A DNA stretch of 64,000 bases. It comes from a virus. Of this stretch, positions 1 to 6,096 are shown one piece after another. The stretch covers positions 1 through 64,000 of IMG/VR virus record IMGVR_UViG_3300032050_000075. One strand, given 5' to 3'. The position numbers and the translations under genes were made by a program. Below the pieces are notes generated by a model, which worked only from the letters and a program-made list of their open reading frames with translations, searched no databases and was not told where the DNA came from. Position 1 is the first letter of the stretch, and every line of letters begins with the position of its first letter.

Positions 1-138
1 ATCATCAATGCCATTCTAGACCATCGCCGTTATGGATATATCGAATTTGACATTTGGTTATCCCTAACATCTGTTTATTTCATATCTTGTGTTATGGTCC
101 TTTGGGGCTATACAAAAGATTATGGCAAACTCAAGTGA
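1..138 (+). CDS. C-terminal part of a small putative membrane protein (5' end outside window)
   Basis: An open frame enters from the left edge and ends at TGA 136-138, giving 45 visible residues. The stretch from about residue 19 to 36 is hydrophobic (Leu, Ser, Val, Tyr, Phe, Ile, Cys, Met, Trp) and looks like one membrane-spanning helix, followed by a short charged tail ending in KLK. The start is not visible. The next small frame begins inside its last codons (ATG at 122), a close packing typical of the operon that follows. No family is recognised; calling it a gene rests on frame openness, composition and context only. Confidence 0.45.
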   Translation: MINAILDHRRYGYIEFDIWLSLTSVYFISCVMVLWGYTKDYGKLK

Positions 139-238
139 TCTTATTTTTATATACTGGGATGATGTTCCTGTATCTAAGTCAATTCAAGAAAAACTAATAC
201 AATCTTTTAATGATCAAAATGAGCAACAGCCCGGTTAG
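122..238 (+). CDS. Hypothetical 38-aa protein
   Basis: A short frame from ATG 122 to TAG 236-238, overlapping the partial gene before it by 17 bases and the next frame after it. The peptide is soluble-looking and acidic (MANSSDLIFIYWDD at the start, DQNEQQPG at the end). There is no recognisable domain. The overlap pattern matches other small genes here, but a 38-codon frame can arise by chance, so support is moderate to weak. Confidence 0.35.
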   Translation: MANSSDLIFIYWDDVPVSKSIQEKLIQSFNDQNEQQPG

Positions 239-476
239 TGTAACCGAGGTATATGAGGGTACCATAGAATTAGATCGTAAATATGTATTTACAGTAGAGA
301 AAACAATTGTAGATAAGCCAGTTCCGGCTGATTTTCAACCCTATAATGTTAAAAATGTGTATTGTGTAGAGGATTGTGATGGAGAAATTGCTCCTGATGT
401 ATTATTTTTAATAGAAAGAACAATAATTAACTGGGGTAAAAAGAATGGAATCGGCAAATCAACTAAGGACGAATGA
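210..476 (+). CDS. Hypothetical 88-aa protein (or 85 aa from ATG 219)
   Basis: A small soluble protein with regular beta-type alternation (VYEGTIELDRKYVFTVEKTIVDKPV) in the first half and two Cys near residues 51 and 55 (YCVEDC). ATG codons at 210 and 219 are both possible, and neither has a clear ribosome-binding site. It overlaps the preceding 38-aa frame. No family is recognised. It sits in a run of small accessory genes upstream of the replication block, so a host-interaction role is possible, but nothing in the sequence shows it. Confidence 0.55.
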   Translation: MIKMSNSPVSVTEVYEGTIELDRKYVFTVEKTIVDKPVPADFQPYNVKNVYCVEDCDGEIAPDVLFLIERTIINWGKKNGIGKSTKDE

Positions 477-534
477 TCCTAATGAAACCAAACCTCCTGT
501 ATGGGAGGATCTAGGTTACGCAAATTTTGAATAG
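445..534 (+). CDS. Possible 29-aa peptide
   Basis: ATG 445 to TAG 532-534 encodes 29 residues (MESANQLRTND at the start, WEDLGYANFE at the end), overlapping the end of the preceding gene and stopping one base before the ATG of the next gene at 536. The stop-to-start adjacency is the main reason to keep it, since it would fill an otherwise 59-base gap. There is no domain and no clear ribosome-binding site, so it could be noncoding. Confidence 0.25.
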   Translation: MESANQLRTNDPNETKPPVWEDLGYANFE

Positions 535-535
535 T

Positions 536-919
536 ATGAGTAAAAAAACCAAATTGCTTAAAGATCTATTGGTCTTACTAGCTGACCCAGATATTTACCA
601 TGTATACTCAGATTCAGGTGATGGGTTTAGACATGAGTATACTATTAAAATTAGAGAGACTGAGTCTGGTACTATGTATAGTATGGAGTACTCTGATACT
701 GGTGAATGGTCTGAAGAAATACGTGGTGTAAATGTATTTCATATACTAAATACCGGCAGTGGATTCAGATGGGTAGATACACTACCCGAGTTAGTCTTAG
801 AATATGACCAAATGTATCAGTTACAAGTCTTCCTGAGATTCATTCAGGATATAGAAGCCAGTGGTAACTATACCACTAAAGTTCTAAAAGTAGAAGAAGT
901 ATCATCTTATAAATTTTAA
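536..919 (+). CDS. Hypothetical 127-aa protein
   Basis: A small acidic, beta-rich soluble protein with no recognised family. The open frame can be read from a TTG at 527, but ATG 536 (MSKKTKLLKDLL) is the likelier start because it gives a normal Met-Ser-Lys N-terminus directly after the previous stop. The N-terminal 20 residues look helical. The middle holds repeated Asp, Ser, Gly and Tyr in beta-hairpin-like spacing (SDSGDGFRHEYTIKIRETES). It is followed 7 bases later by the signal-peptide gene at 927. Confidence 0.6.
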   Translation: MSKKTKLLKDLLVLLADPDIYHVYSDSGDGFRHEYTIKIRETESGTMYSMEYSDTGEWSEEIRGVNVFHILNTGSGFRWVDTLPELVLEYDQMYQLQVFLRFIQDIEASGNYTTKVLKVEEVSSYKF

Positions 920-926
920 CCAACAA

Positions 927-1439
927 ATGAAAAAAGTATTTATTGCTATGGCAATGGCTTTGCCTTTCCTATCCTTTTCACAACACTGTATTGTAAAAGA
1001 CTGTGATGAGATGACTGAAATATGTTATTATTATCCCAGACACAATATCATTTTTGCTAATGATGCTAAGACTCAGGGTTTTACAATGGATGCCCGGATT
1101 GTAGAAGATGGAGGTCAGTTATCTATTGCAGATATTATGATTACTAGTGTCAATATTGGTAACTGTAATGAGAATGATAAATTCATTATCATGTTTGACG
1201 ATAGCACTAAACTTTCATTAGTAAGCTGGAATAAGTTTAACTGTGAGGGTAATGCATGGTTTCATCTTGACTCTTCTGATATTGCTGCTTTAGCATCGCA
1301 TAAAATTATAAAAGTATACTTCCAGAATGGTAGAAGCTATGATTCATTTACCCGTCCAGTAAAGGCAGATGACCAAGCATACTTTATGACCATCATTGCG
1401 GATTGCAGAGAAAATAAATTTACAGTTAAGCCAAAATAA
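927..1439 (+). CDS. Putative exported protein with signal peptide
   Basis: The 170-aa product begins with a classic signal peptide: two Lys, a hydrophobic core (VFIAMAMALPFL), and a SFSQ junction, so cleavage is expected after about residue 18 with Gln as the first mature residue. A Gln after the cut site is common in Flavobacteriia secreted proteins. The mature part has Cys at about 21, 26, 33, 79, 111 and 158, which could pair in the periplasm, and a beta-rich core. No enzyme motif is seen. A phage protein sent to the periplasm could act in superinfection exclusion or envelope change, but that is inference. It starts 7 bases after the previous gene. Confidence 0.7.
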   Translation: MKKVFIAMAMALPFLSFSQHCIVKDCDEMTEICYYYPRHNIIFANDAKTQGFTMDARIVEDGGQLSIADIMITSVNIGNCNENDKFIIMFDDSTKLSLVSWNKFNCEGNAWFHLDSSDIAALASHKIIKVYFQNGRSYDSFTRPVKADDQAYFMTIIADCRENKFTVKPK

Positions 1440-1440
1440 C

Positions 1441-1605
1441 ATGTGTCCAGATATCTCAATGTGTTCAGGGGGTGATTGCCCCCTGAAACACTCTTGTTAC
1501 AGACATACTGCTACTCCATCAGAGTTTAGGCAGAGTTATTTCTTAGGAATACCACTAGAAAAAGATGGTACATGTAAATATTATTGGGAGGATACAAATG
1601 AGTAA
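1441..1605 (+). CDS. Small Cys-rich protein, 54 aa
   Basis: The chosen start is ATG 1441, right after the stop of the exported-protein gene; a longer in-frame reading would run back into that gene. The N-terminal half carries Cys 2, 8, 13 and 19 in the pattern C-x5-C-x4-C-x5-C, followed by SEFRQSYF and a further Cys near residue 46 before the Tyr-Tyr-Trp end. The four-Cys pattern suggests metal binding. Similar short Cys-patterned proteins are familiar as unnamed proteins in Bacteroidota phages, but no function is known to me. It overlaps the next start by 8 bases. Confidence 0.6.
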   Translation: MCPDISMCSGGDCPLKHSCYRHTATPSEFRQSYFLGIPLEKDGTCKYYWEDTNE

Positions 1606-1858
1606 ACAAACAGCAGTAGAGTGGTTAGCTGAAATGAATACTGATATGAAAAAGCAAACAGCAGTAGAGTGGTTATTTGCACACCTATTACCTTTCCTTG
1701 AGTTCTCTGACTTAAAGGAAAGAGAGCATTTTAGAAAATGCTTATCTGAAGCCAAAGCAATGGAGAAGGAGCAGATTATTAATGCTTATGAGGTTAGCCA
1801 TATATCAATGATGACCAGTGAGCAATACTACAACGAAACATACGGAGGTGACAAATGA
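1598..1858 (+). CDS. Hypothetical 86-aa protein with duplicated QTAVEWL segment
   Basis: ATG 1598 is preceded by GGGAGGA in the end of the previous gene, which decides this start over an upstream in-frame option. The protein opens with KQTAVEWL twice, at residues 4-11 and 20-27, encoded by a 21-base exact repeat 48 bases apart. The rest is helical and charged, ending in NETYGGDK. Short QTAVEWL proteins recur as unnamed small proteins in Bacteroidota phages and prophages; the in-frame duplication of the N-terminal element is specific here. Function unknown. Confidence 0.7.
   Translation: MSKQTAVEWLAEMNTDMKKQTAVEWLFAHLLPFLEFSDLKEREHFRKCLSEAKAMEKEQIINAYEVSHISMMTSEQYYNETYGGDK
1607..1675 (+). repeat. 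Two 21-bp direct repeats encoding QTAVEWL
   Basis: The 21 bases at 1607-1627 recur exactly at 1655-1675 (start CAAACAGCAG, end GTGGTTA), 48 bases apart and in the same frame. This looks like a short tandem duplication of the N-terminal coding element of the 86-aa gene. Confidence 0.9.
1845..1851 (+). promoter_or_regulatory. Strong Shine-Dalgarno site (first copy)
   Basis: GGAGGTG upstream of ATG 1855 complements the 16S rRNA 3' tail. The same site recurs at 2045 and 2505. Most other genes in the window have A-rich leaders without such a site, so these three stand out. Confidence 0.75.
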
Positions 1859-2058
1859 ATAAATGGTTAGATTATCTATGGTTAAATAGATTTCAATGGT
1901 ATCGTAAATGGAGAAAAGGTACTTGGTATAAACATCAATTCACAGTAGATGCACAACAAATTTCTCTAACTTTTATCGGTACTTGGTGGGCAAGATATGG
2001 TTATTTAAATAGATATTCAATTGTAATTGACAACGAAACATACGGAGGTGACGAATGA
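1855..2058 (+). CDS. Hypothetical aromatic-rich 67-aa protein
   Basis: The start at ATG 1855 overlaps the previous stop (ATGA) and has a perfect GGAGGTGA site 6 bases upstream. The product is unusually rich in Trp and Tyr (eight Trp in the first half) and basic (RKWRKGTWYKH), suggesting a small membrane-surface or nucleic-acid-contacting protein. The C-terminus is the shared NETYGGDE stretch. No family recognised. Confidence 0.6.
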   Translation: MNKWLDYLWLNRFQWYRKWRKGTWYKHQFTVDAQQISLTFIGTWWARYGYLNRYSIVIDNETYGGDE

Positions 2059-2144
2059 TAATCTTAGCAGCAGTTATTGTAAGCCTATCAATATGGTTAT
2101 GTGCACTTGAGTTAAATGAAATCAATAAAAAATTAAGGAAGTAA
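2055..2144 (+). CDS. Small single-span membrane peptide, 29 aa
   Basis: ATG 2055 to TAA 2142-2144 encodes a hydrophobic segment (ILAAVIVSLSIWLCAL, about residues 3-18) followed by a charged tail (ELNEINKKLRK). The gene is too short for most gene callers, but the perfect GGAGGTGA site, the 4-base overlap with the previous gene and the clear one-helix topology support it. The tail should lie in the cytoplasm by the positive-inside rule. Function unknown; tiny membrane peptides of this type are common in phage accessory blocks. Confidence 0.6.
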   Translation: MIILAAVIVSLSIWLCALELNEINKKLRK

Positions 2145-2147
2145 ACA

Positions 2148-2519
2148 ATGAATAAAGAATTTATTCCATACGAACAAGCATTAGAACTCATTAAACTTGG
2201 GTTTGATGAAAAGTGTATAGCTTGGTATCCAAATGACTCAGCCGCATTATCCATTGATGGTGTTTATCTTGGTGAAAGAAGATCTGGTTCGTATAAATTA
2301 CTTGCATATGCACCACTATACCAACAAGCATTTAGATGGTTCAGAGAGAAGTATAAAGTAAGGTTTTTTATTCAATCAGGTATGTCAGATTTGGGAGAGT
2401 TCTTTAAGGTTATATTTCCCGATGGTGAGCAAAGGGGTATGAGCTATACTACCTACGAAGAAGCAGAGTTGGAATGCCTAAAGAAACTAATTGAAATAGT
2501 AAAAGGAGGTGACAAATGA
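2148..2519 (+). CDS. Conserved-type hypothetical protein, 123 aa
   Basis: The protein starts NKEFIPYEQALELIKLGFDE and has the core PLYQQAFRWFREKY at about residues 56-69, followed by a beta region and a helical C-terminus. This layout is familiar from unnamed proteins in Bacteroidota phages and prophages; I know of no demonstrated function. The start ATG 2148 lies 3 bases after the preceding stop. Its last codons (GGDK) form the ribosome-binding site for the next short frame, as in the two repeats upstream. Confidence 0.75.
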   Translation: MNKEFIPYEQALELIKLGFDEKCIAWYPNDSAALSIDGVYLGERRSGSYKLLAYAPLYQQAFRWFREKYKVRFFIQSGMSDLGEFFKVIFPDGEQRGMSYTTYEEAELECLKKLIEIVKGGDK

Positions 2520-2560
2520 GAGTTTATCTTTTTTTAATAAACTTAATAAACTTGTTATAA
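2516..2560 (+). CDS. Possible 14-aa hydrophobic peptide
   Basis: ATG 2516 sits behind the third copy of the strong GGAGGTGAC site and opens a 14-codon frame (MRVYLFLINLINLL) that stops directly before ATG 2561. The strength of the site and the TAAATG junction suggest ribosomes start here and re-initiate on the next gene. The peptide may be only a translational leader or a remnant of a lost gene. Confidence 0.35.
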   Translation: MRVYLFLINLINLL

Positions 2561-2782
2561 ATGAGTAAAGTAACACTAGAGTTTAATCTTCCTGAAGATG
2601 TAGATGATTTCCGACATGCTGTCAATGGACAGGAGTACTACATTGCTCTGCATAATATCAGAGAGGATGTTAGACAAATCTGGAAGTACAGAGAACTCAG
2701 TAAAGAAGAGTATGCTCTTGTAGATGAGATTTACCAAATGATTAATCAAAGAATTAATGAAGGAGAAAGAGCCAATGATTAA
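2561..2782 (+). CDS. Hypothetical 73-aa protein
   Basis: A small acidic helical protein that opens with a beta strand (VTLEFNLPED) and continues through an amphipathic region (EYYIALHNIREDVRQIWKY). Short proteins with this LEFNLPED opening are frequent in phages of Bacteroidota but remain unnamed. The start follows directly after the TAA of the 14-codon frame, and its end overlaps the next gene by 8 bases. Function unknown. Confidence 0.65.
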   Translation: MSKVTLEFNLPEDVDDFRHAVNGQEYYIALHNIREDVRQIWKYRELSKEEYALVDEIYQMINQRINEGERAND

Positions 2783-3068
2783 AGAAGGTGATCAAGTAGT
2801 ATGTATAGATGATGTATTTGATCCCCGGTCAATTGAGATTATCCCTAATAGACCTATTAAAGATAATATCTATACTGTCCGAGAGATGAGATATTATGAT
2901 ATGCATGATAAAATGGGCATTACTCTAATGGAAATTAAAAATCCTCTTATTGTAAGAGACACATTTGGTAGAAAACAAGAACCTAGTTTTAACATTATCC
3001 GGTTTGCTCCGTTAGATGAGGTATTAGATAGTATTAGTATAGAAGAACTACAAGAAGAACTAGTATGA
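2775..3068 (+). CDS. Hypothetical 97-aa protein
   Basis: ATG 2775 is preferred to an upstream ATG at 2757 because AAGGAG at 2759-2764 lies at a usable distance before it. The product reads like a small barrel: KEGDQVVCIDD at the start, a middle YTVREMRYYDM strand and an acidic helical tail (EELQEELV). The opening resembles small beta-barrel phage proteins with a GDxVxCID strand, but I cannot name a family. The end overlaps the radical SAM start (ATGA). Confidence 0.6.
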   Translation: MIKEGDQVVCIDDVFDPRSIEIIPNRPIKDNIYTVREMRYYDMHDKMGITLMEIKNPLIVRDTFGRKQEPSFNIIRFAPLDEVLDSISIEELQEELV

Positions 3069-3928
3069 GTAAAGTAAAATTAGTTACCCGGAAGTCTATG
3101 CAGATCAGACCTTCGGGTAGATCTACTGACTTCATTGCACCCAGTTTTGGGTATGGTTGTATAGGCTTTAATTGTTCATATTGCTACATGAAAAGACATA
3201 AGCCAGAAGGTCTAACAGTAGCTAAGAATATACATGATGTTCTTACTGCCATTGATCATCACTCTTGGTTTGCAGATGTAGATAAACCTAATCAGACTCA
3301 TAAGCATTATGTAACTTATGATATAGGTTGTAATGAAGACCTAGCACTTCATCATAAGTATTATGACTTTGATAAGATAGTTAGGTTTTTTAAGACTCAT
3401 GGAAAAGCATTTGGTTCATTTGCTACTAAATATGTAAACCGCAAATTGCTAGATTATGATCCTGCTAATTCTATGAGGATACGATTTAGCCTCATGCCCC
3501 AGAAATATGCTGATTTATTAGAGCCAGGGACTAGCAAGATATTAGATAGAATTATTGCTATTGATGAGTTCTTAGCAGCTGGTTGGGATGTACACATAAA
3601 CTTCAGTCCTGTAATCGTAACAGAAGGATGGGAACAAGAGTATGCAGCACTATTTCAGCTAGTGGATAAGTATGTTACTACCAAGCACAAAGTAAAAGCA
3701 GAGGTAATCTTCCTTACCCATAATGCTGATAAGCATAAGTATAACCTGGATCATGGTATACCTGGTGAAGAACTATTATGGAGACCAGATATTCAGGAAG
3801 ATAAAGTATCCGAATATGGGGGTAGGAATATTAGGTACAAGCACGACCTAAAAAATGATTATATCTATCAGTTTAAAATGTTGCACGATTTGATAATCCC
3901 TTGGAATACAATTAGATACATTTTTTAA
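3065..3928 (+). CDS. Radical SAM protein, spore-photoproduct-lyase-like
   Basis: The 287-aa protein has a Cys cluster at C32, C37 and C40 within GYGCIGFNCSYCYMKR, fitting a 4Fe-4S radical SAM site, but with spacing C-x4-C-x2-C rather than the usual C-x3-C-x2-C. A Tyr follows the last Cys as in spore photoproduct lyase-type enzymes. The remaining blocks (TYDIGCNEDLALH, KAFGSFATKYVNRKLL, RIRFSLMPQ, WDVHINFSPVIV) match the lyase-like partial TIM-barrel layout, and similar proteins are present in other crAss-like phages. A DNA repair or base-modification role is likely, but the substrate is unknown. It overlaps the previous gene by 4 bases and lies in an operon with small genes. Confidence 0.75.
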   Translation: MSKVKLVTRKSMQIRPSGRSTDFIAPSFGYGCIGFNCSYCYMKRHKPEGLTVAKNIHDVLTAIDHHSWFADVDKPNQTHKHYVTYDIGCNEDLALHHKYYDFDKIVRFFKTHGKAFGSFATKYVNRKLLDYDPANSMRIRFSLMPQKYADLLEPGTSKILDRIIAIDEFLAAGWDVHINFSPVIVTEGWEQEYAALFQLVDKYVTTKHKVKAEVIFLTHNADKHKYNLDHGIPGEELLWRPDIQEDKVSEYGGRNIRYKHDLKNDYIYQFKMLHDLIIPWNTIRYIF

Positions 3929-3929
3929 T

Positions 3930-4244
3930 ATGACTGATGAGGACAAACTAAAAGTTATTAATCTACTAATGCTTCTGCAGATATGTGTATATGCAGCTGA
4001 TGAAACTACAACTATCTCTTGGTTCAATAAACAGAAAACTAAAAATGTTCTAAATACATTTCTTGATATCATTATTAAGGAGCACGGACACGTAATAAAA
4101 AGTTTTTGGGATATTCCTGAGATGGATATGGTGGAAATTACCAAAGTTCTTAGTAACTTTGGCAAAGCTGCCGGATCATTAGAATACTATGATCTAGTAG
4201 AAGTAACTAAATTAATTAACGATTATAAAAATCAAAAATCATGA
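3930..4244 (+). CDS. Hypothetical helical 104-aa protein
   Basis: The sequence is almost entirely helical (DEDKLKVINLLMLLQICVY and a second half with EYYDLVEVTKLINDYKNQ). There are no Cys clusters and no membrane segment. It starts one base after the radical SAM stop and overlaps the next gene by 4 bases, so it belongs to the same transcript. No family recognised. Confidence 0.6.
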   Translation: MTDEDKLKVINLLMLLQICVYAADETTTISWFNKQKTKNVLNTFLDIIIKEHGHVIKSFWDIPEMDMVEITKVLSNFGKAAGSLEYYDLVEVTKLINDYKNQKS

Positions 4245-4645
4245 GTTGTTTATTCACTTGTTTGTTATTTGCAATTGGCGGTGCCCTTGCATCAGGTATT
4301 CTTGTTGATCTTAAATGGAAAGATGCTGCAAAAAAACTGATTGATAGAATCAGTTCTCTTGAAAGCGGTCTAAGCATTAAGCAATCAGAAATCAATAATT
4401 TAAATTCAAAATTGATTGCTGCTAATTCACGAATCAATATGCTTGATGTCAGTCTTTGTGCAAAAGATAAAGAACTTAGCGAACTATCAAAGACAGCAAA
4501 GCAGTCTGAAAAAACAGAAACTAATCCTAACGTTACTCCTGTAAATCCTCAACAAGGTTTGAGTAAAAAACGCGGTCCATATAAAAAGAAGAAGAATTAT
4601 GGCAGACCAGCTTCCAATAACAATTCAGCTAAGAAAACAGAATAA
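4241..4645 (+). CDS. Membrane-anchored coiled-coil protein with basic tail
   Basis: Residues 1-22 (MSCLFTCLLFAIGGALASGI) form one hydrophobic segment. Residues about 30-90 have heptad-like Leu and Ile spacing (LESGLSIKQSEINNLNSKLI), typical of a coiled coil, and the tail after residue 105 carries KKRGPYKKKKNYGRP, resembling a basic DNA- or RNA-contacting segment. The topology (short N-terminal anchor then a rod) resembles inner spanin subunits, but there is no lysin nearby and the basic tail is not typical of spanins. A membrane tether for DNA or the replisome is an alternative. Function is inferred only. Confidence 0.6.
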   Translation: MSCLFTCLLFAIGGALASGILVDLKWKDAAKKLIDRISSLESGLSIKQSEINNLNSKLIAANSRINMLDVSLCAKDKELSELSKTAKQSEKTETNPNVTPVNPQQGLSKKRGPYKKKKNYGRPASNNNSAKKTE

Positions 4646-4976
4646 AGAATTAGTCATTGTACATGACATGAGTAGATCAAAATTAGATCTATTTGTAAAA
4701 TCATTAGAGGAAGGACAGGTTGTTGCAGTTACTTACGAAGTAATTAGCGCAGATAAATCTTATGCTCAGTTATCTAAATTGATGAAATGCATAAGAGAAG
4801 TAGCAACCTATACAGGTGATACATTTGAGAGTGTAAAACATGAGGTAAAAATCCGGTCTGGACTATGCATTGATGGAAAATGCAAGTCGTTTGCTGACTG
4901 CTCAAAAGATGAGATGAGTCTAGCAATACAGGCAATAATTGAAATAGGTGATATTGTAGGATTTAACCTACATTAA
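4599..4976 (+). CDS. Hypothetical phage protein, 125 aa
   Basis: It overlaps the coiled-coil gene by 47 bases when read from ATG 4599; a later Met (residue 24) is possible but would remove the first beta strand (LPITIQLRKQNKELVIVHD). The second half is helical, with VKIRSGLCIDGKCKSFADC and SKDEMSLAIQAIIEIGDI, a layout seen in NinB-like and similar recombination-associated phage proteins. The likeness is weak and I do not assign it. Its end contains a small hairpin, and it converges with the minus-strand gene at 5004. Confidence 0.6.
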   Translation: MADQLPITIQLRKQNKELVIVHDMSRSKLDLFVKSLEEGQVVAVTYEVISADKSYAQLSKLMKCIREVATYTGDTFESVKHEVKIRSGLCIDGKCKSFADCSKDEMSLAIQAIIEIGDIVGFNLH

Positions 4977-4990
4977 GACCAAAAAAGTGA

Positions 4991-5018
4991 GATAATGTAG
5001 GTTTTATCCTACATTATC
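4991..5018. terminator. Hairpin between convergent genes
   Basis: An 11-bp perfect stem (4991-5001 with 5008-5018) and a 6-base loop. On the minus strand it is followed by TCACTTTTTT, and on the plus strand by TTCTTTT, so it could stop transcription from both sides. The stop codon of the minus-strand gene (5004-5006) lies in the loop. Confidence 0.65.
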
Positions 5019-5363
5019 TTCTTTTGCAGGACCATCAACTGGTGTTTTGGTTTGTGTTGCAGGATCGTATTCAACCCAATGCAGTTTATCTTGTGTTCTT
5101 GCTGCAGATTCTACCAAAGTAAGGAATGCAAGAATGGTTTGGCAATGGTATGTAAAAGCATCATCAATAGTGCCTTGACCAATCTTTTTCATTACCTCCG
5201 TAAAATGTTCTTGGTCTTTGAATGGTACAAATTCCAATAGCATTTGATTAAATCGCATAACGTAATCTACAGGAAGTTCAATAGCAATGCTAGTATTTTC
5301 CTTATATACCTCAGCTCTTACAGGCTTGAGGTCTTCTACTGGGATTGTTGTTTCTTCTGACAT
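5004..5363 (-). CDS. Lone minus-strand hypothetical protein, 119 aa
   Basis: The only clear minus-strand gene in the left 22 kb. The product is acidic, with a helical central region (DYVMRFNQMLLEFVPF, then AFTYHCQTILAFLTLVESAA) and an unstructured Pro/Asp-rich tail. Proteins of this general type (a helical bundle of about 110 residues) are frequent unnamed proteins in Bacteroidota phages. It has its own promoter-like site (5383-5390, minus) and a hairpin at its 3' end, so it is likely an independent transcript, perhaps expressed at another time from the + strand operon. Function unknown. Confidence 0.7.
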   Translation of the reverse strand: MSEETTIPVEDLKPVRAEVYKENTSIAIELPVDYVMRFNQMLLEFVPFKDQEHFTEVMKKIGQGTIDDAFTYHCQTILAFLTLVESAARTQDKLHWVEYDPATQTKTPVDGPAKEDNVG

Positions 5364-5382
5364 GTTGATTTTATTTAATGCA

Positions 5383-5412
5383 CAAATATAAATGAAAGAT
5401 ATAAACTTACAA
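5383..5412 (-). promoter_or_regulatory. Bacteroidota-type promoter for the lone minus-strand gene
   Basis: On the minus strand, TATATTTG (5390-5383) matches the TAnnTTTG -7 box of Bacteroidota housekeeping promoters. A CTTG lies 19 bases further upstream (5413-5410), close to the -33 TTTG element. Expected start of transcription is about 5376, 13 bases before ATG 5363. The promoter overlaps the 5' end of ung. Confidence 0.6.
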
Positions 5413-6096
5413 GAAATAAAAGAAAAACTGTTTCAAAAGTTGAAGTCAGCTGGTTGGGGACCAGCAACTGTAAATTTTATTATGTCATCAGACTTTGATA
5501 ATATATTGGAATTCCTTTATAATGAATCAGTTAACGGTAAAAAGTGGACCCCACAGATAAAGAATCTATTCAGAGCATTTGAGGAATGTACATATGAAAA
5601 TACTAGGGTTGTAATACTTGGCCAAGATCCTTATCCCCAAGTAAATGTAGCAGATGGCATTGCATTTAGTTGTAGCATGTACGGCACAATAGAGAAGTCC
5701 CTAAAGTATATGTATGATTCTATAGAAAGGACCACAGATCAGCAGCTAGAAAGATCAGCAGACTTAACAAAATGGGCTAATCAAGGAATGTTAATGCTAA
5801 ATAGTGCATTGACTACGACAATAAATAAACCTGGGTCTCATCAGCTAGTATGGAAACCGTTTACTGCAGCAATTATTGATCATCTGATTTGGAATAAACC
5901 AGGTCTAATCTACGTATTTCTTGGTAAAAGAGCACAGGAATATGCTGATATGATACCAGATAATCATTACAAAATTTTTGCTACGCATCCTGCAAGTGCA
6001 GCTTATACTGGACAAGCTGAATGGGATTGCAATGATTTGTGGAATAAAATAAATAAAGAACTAGAAAGAAATGGGAAGCAGAAAATTAACTACTAA
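5392..6096 (+). CDS. ung: Uracil-DNA glycosylase
   Basis: A 234-aa family 1 uracil-DNA glycosylase that removes uracil from DNA. The water-activating loop is at residues 77-82 (GQDPYP, catalytic Asp79), with the downstream block ADGIAFS. The uracil-binding Asn lies in the MLMLNSALT strand and the His loop is at about 199 (HPASAAY, in place of HPSPLS). Pro instead of His after GQDPY, and Ala-Ser-Ala in the His loop, are deviations from bacterial Ung. Length is normal for the family. It opens the replication block, where it could act in repair or in removing uracil during replication. The start leaves only 28 bases to the divergent gene. Confidence 0.92.
   Translation: MKDINLQEIKEKLFQKLKSAGWGPATVNFIMSSDFDNILEFLYNESVNGKKWTPQIKNLFRAFEECTYENTRVVILGQDPYPQVNVADGIAFSCSMYGTIEKSLKYMYDSIERTTDQQLERSADLTKWANQGMLMLNSALTTTINKPGSHQLVWKPFTAAIIDHLIWNKPGLIYVFLGKRAQEYADMIPDNHYKIFATHPASAAYTGQAEWDCNDLWNKINKELERNGKQKINY

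Larger units (their letters stand above)
1831..2058 (+). repeat. 28-bp direct repeat pair (1831-1858 and 2031-2058)
   Basis: Two 28-base copies exactly 200 bases apart differ at one position (A at 1853, G at 2053). Each encodes the last residues NETYGGD-K/E and stop of one gene and also holds the GGAGGTGA ribosome-binding site and ATG of the next gene. The last 15 bases occur a third time at 2505-2519. The repeat therefore carries a translation-initiation cassette. Confidence 0.9.

Noticed and set aside
4241-4645. Spanin assignment for the coiled-coil membrane gene
   Set aside because: No outer-membrane lipoprotein partner, endolysin or holin was seen nearby, and the basic tail is unlike known spanins.
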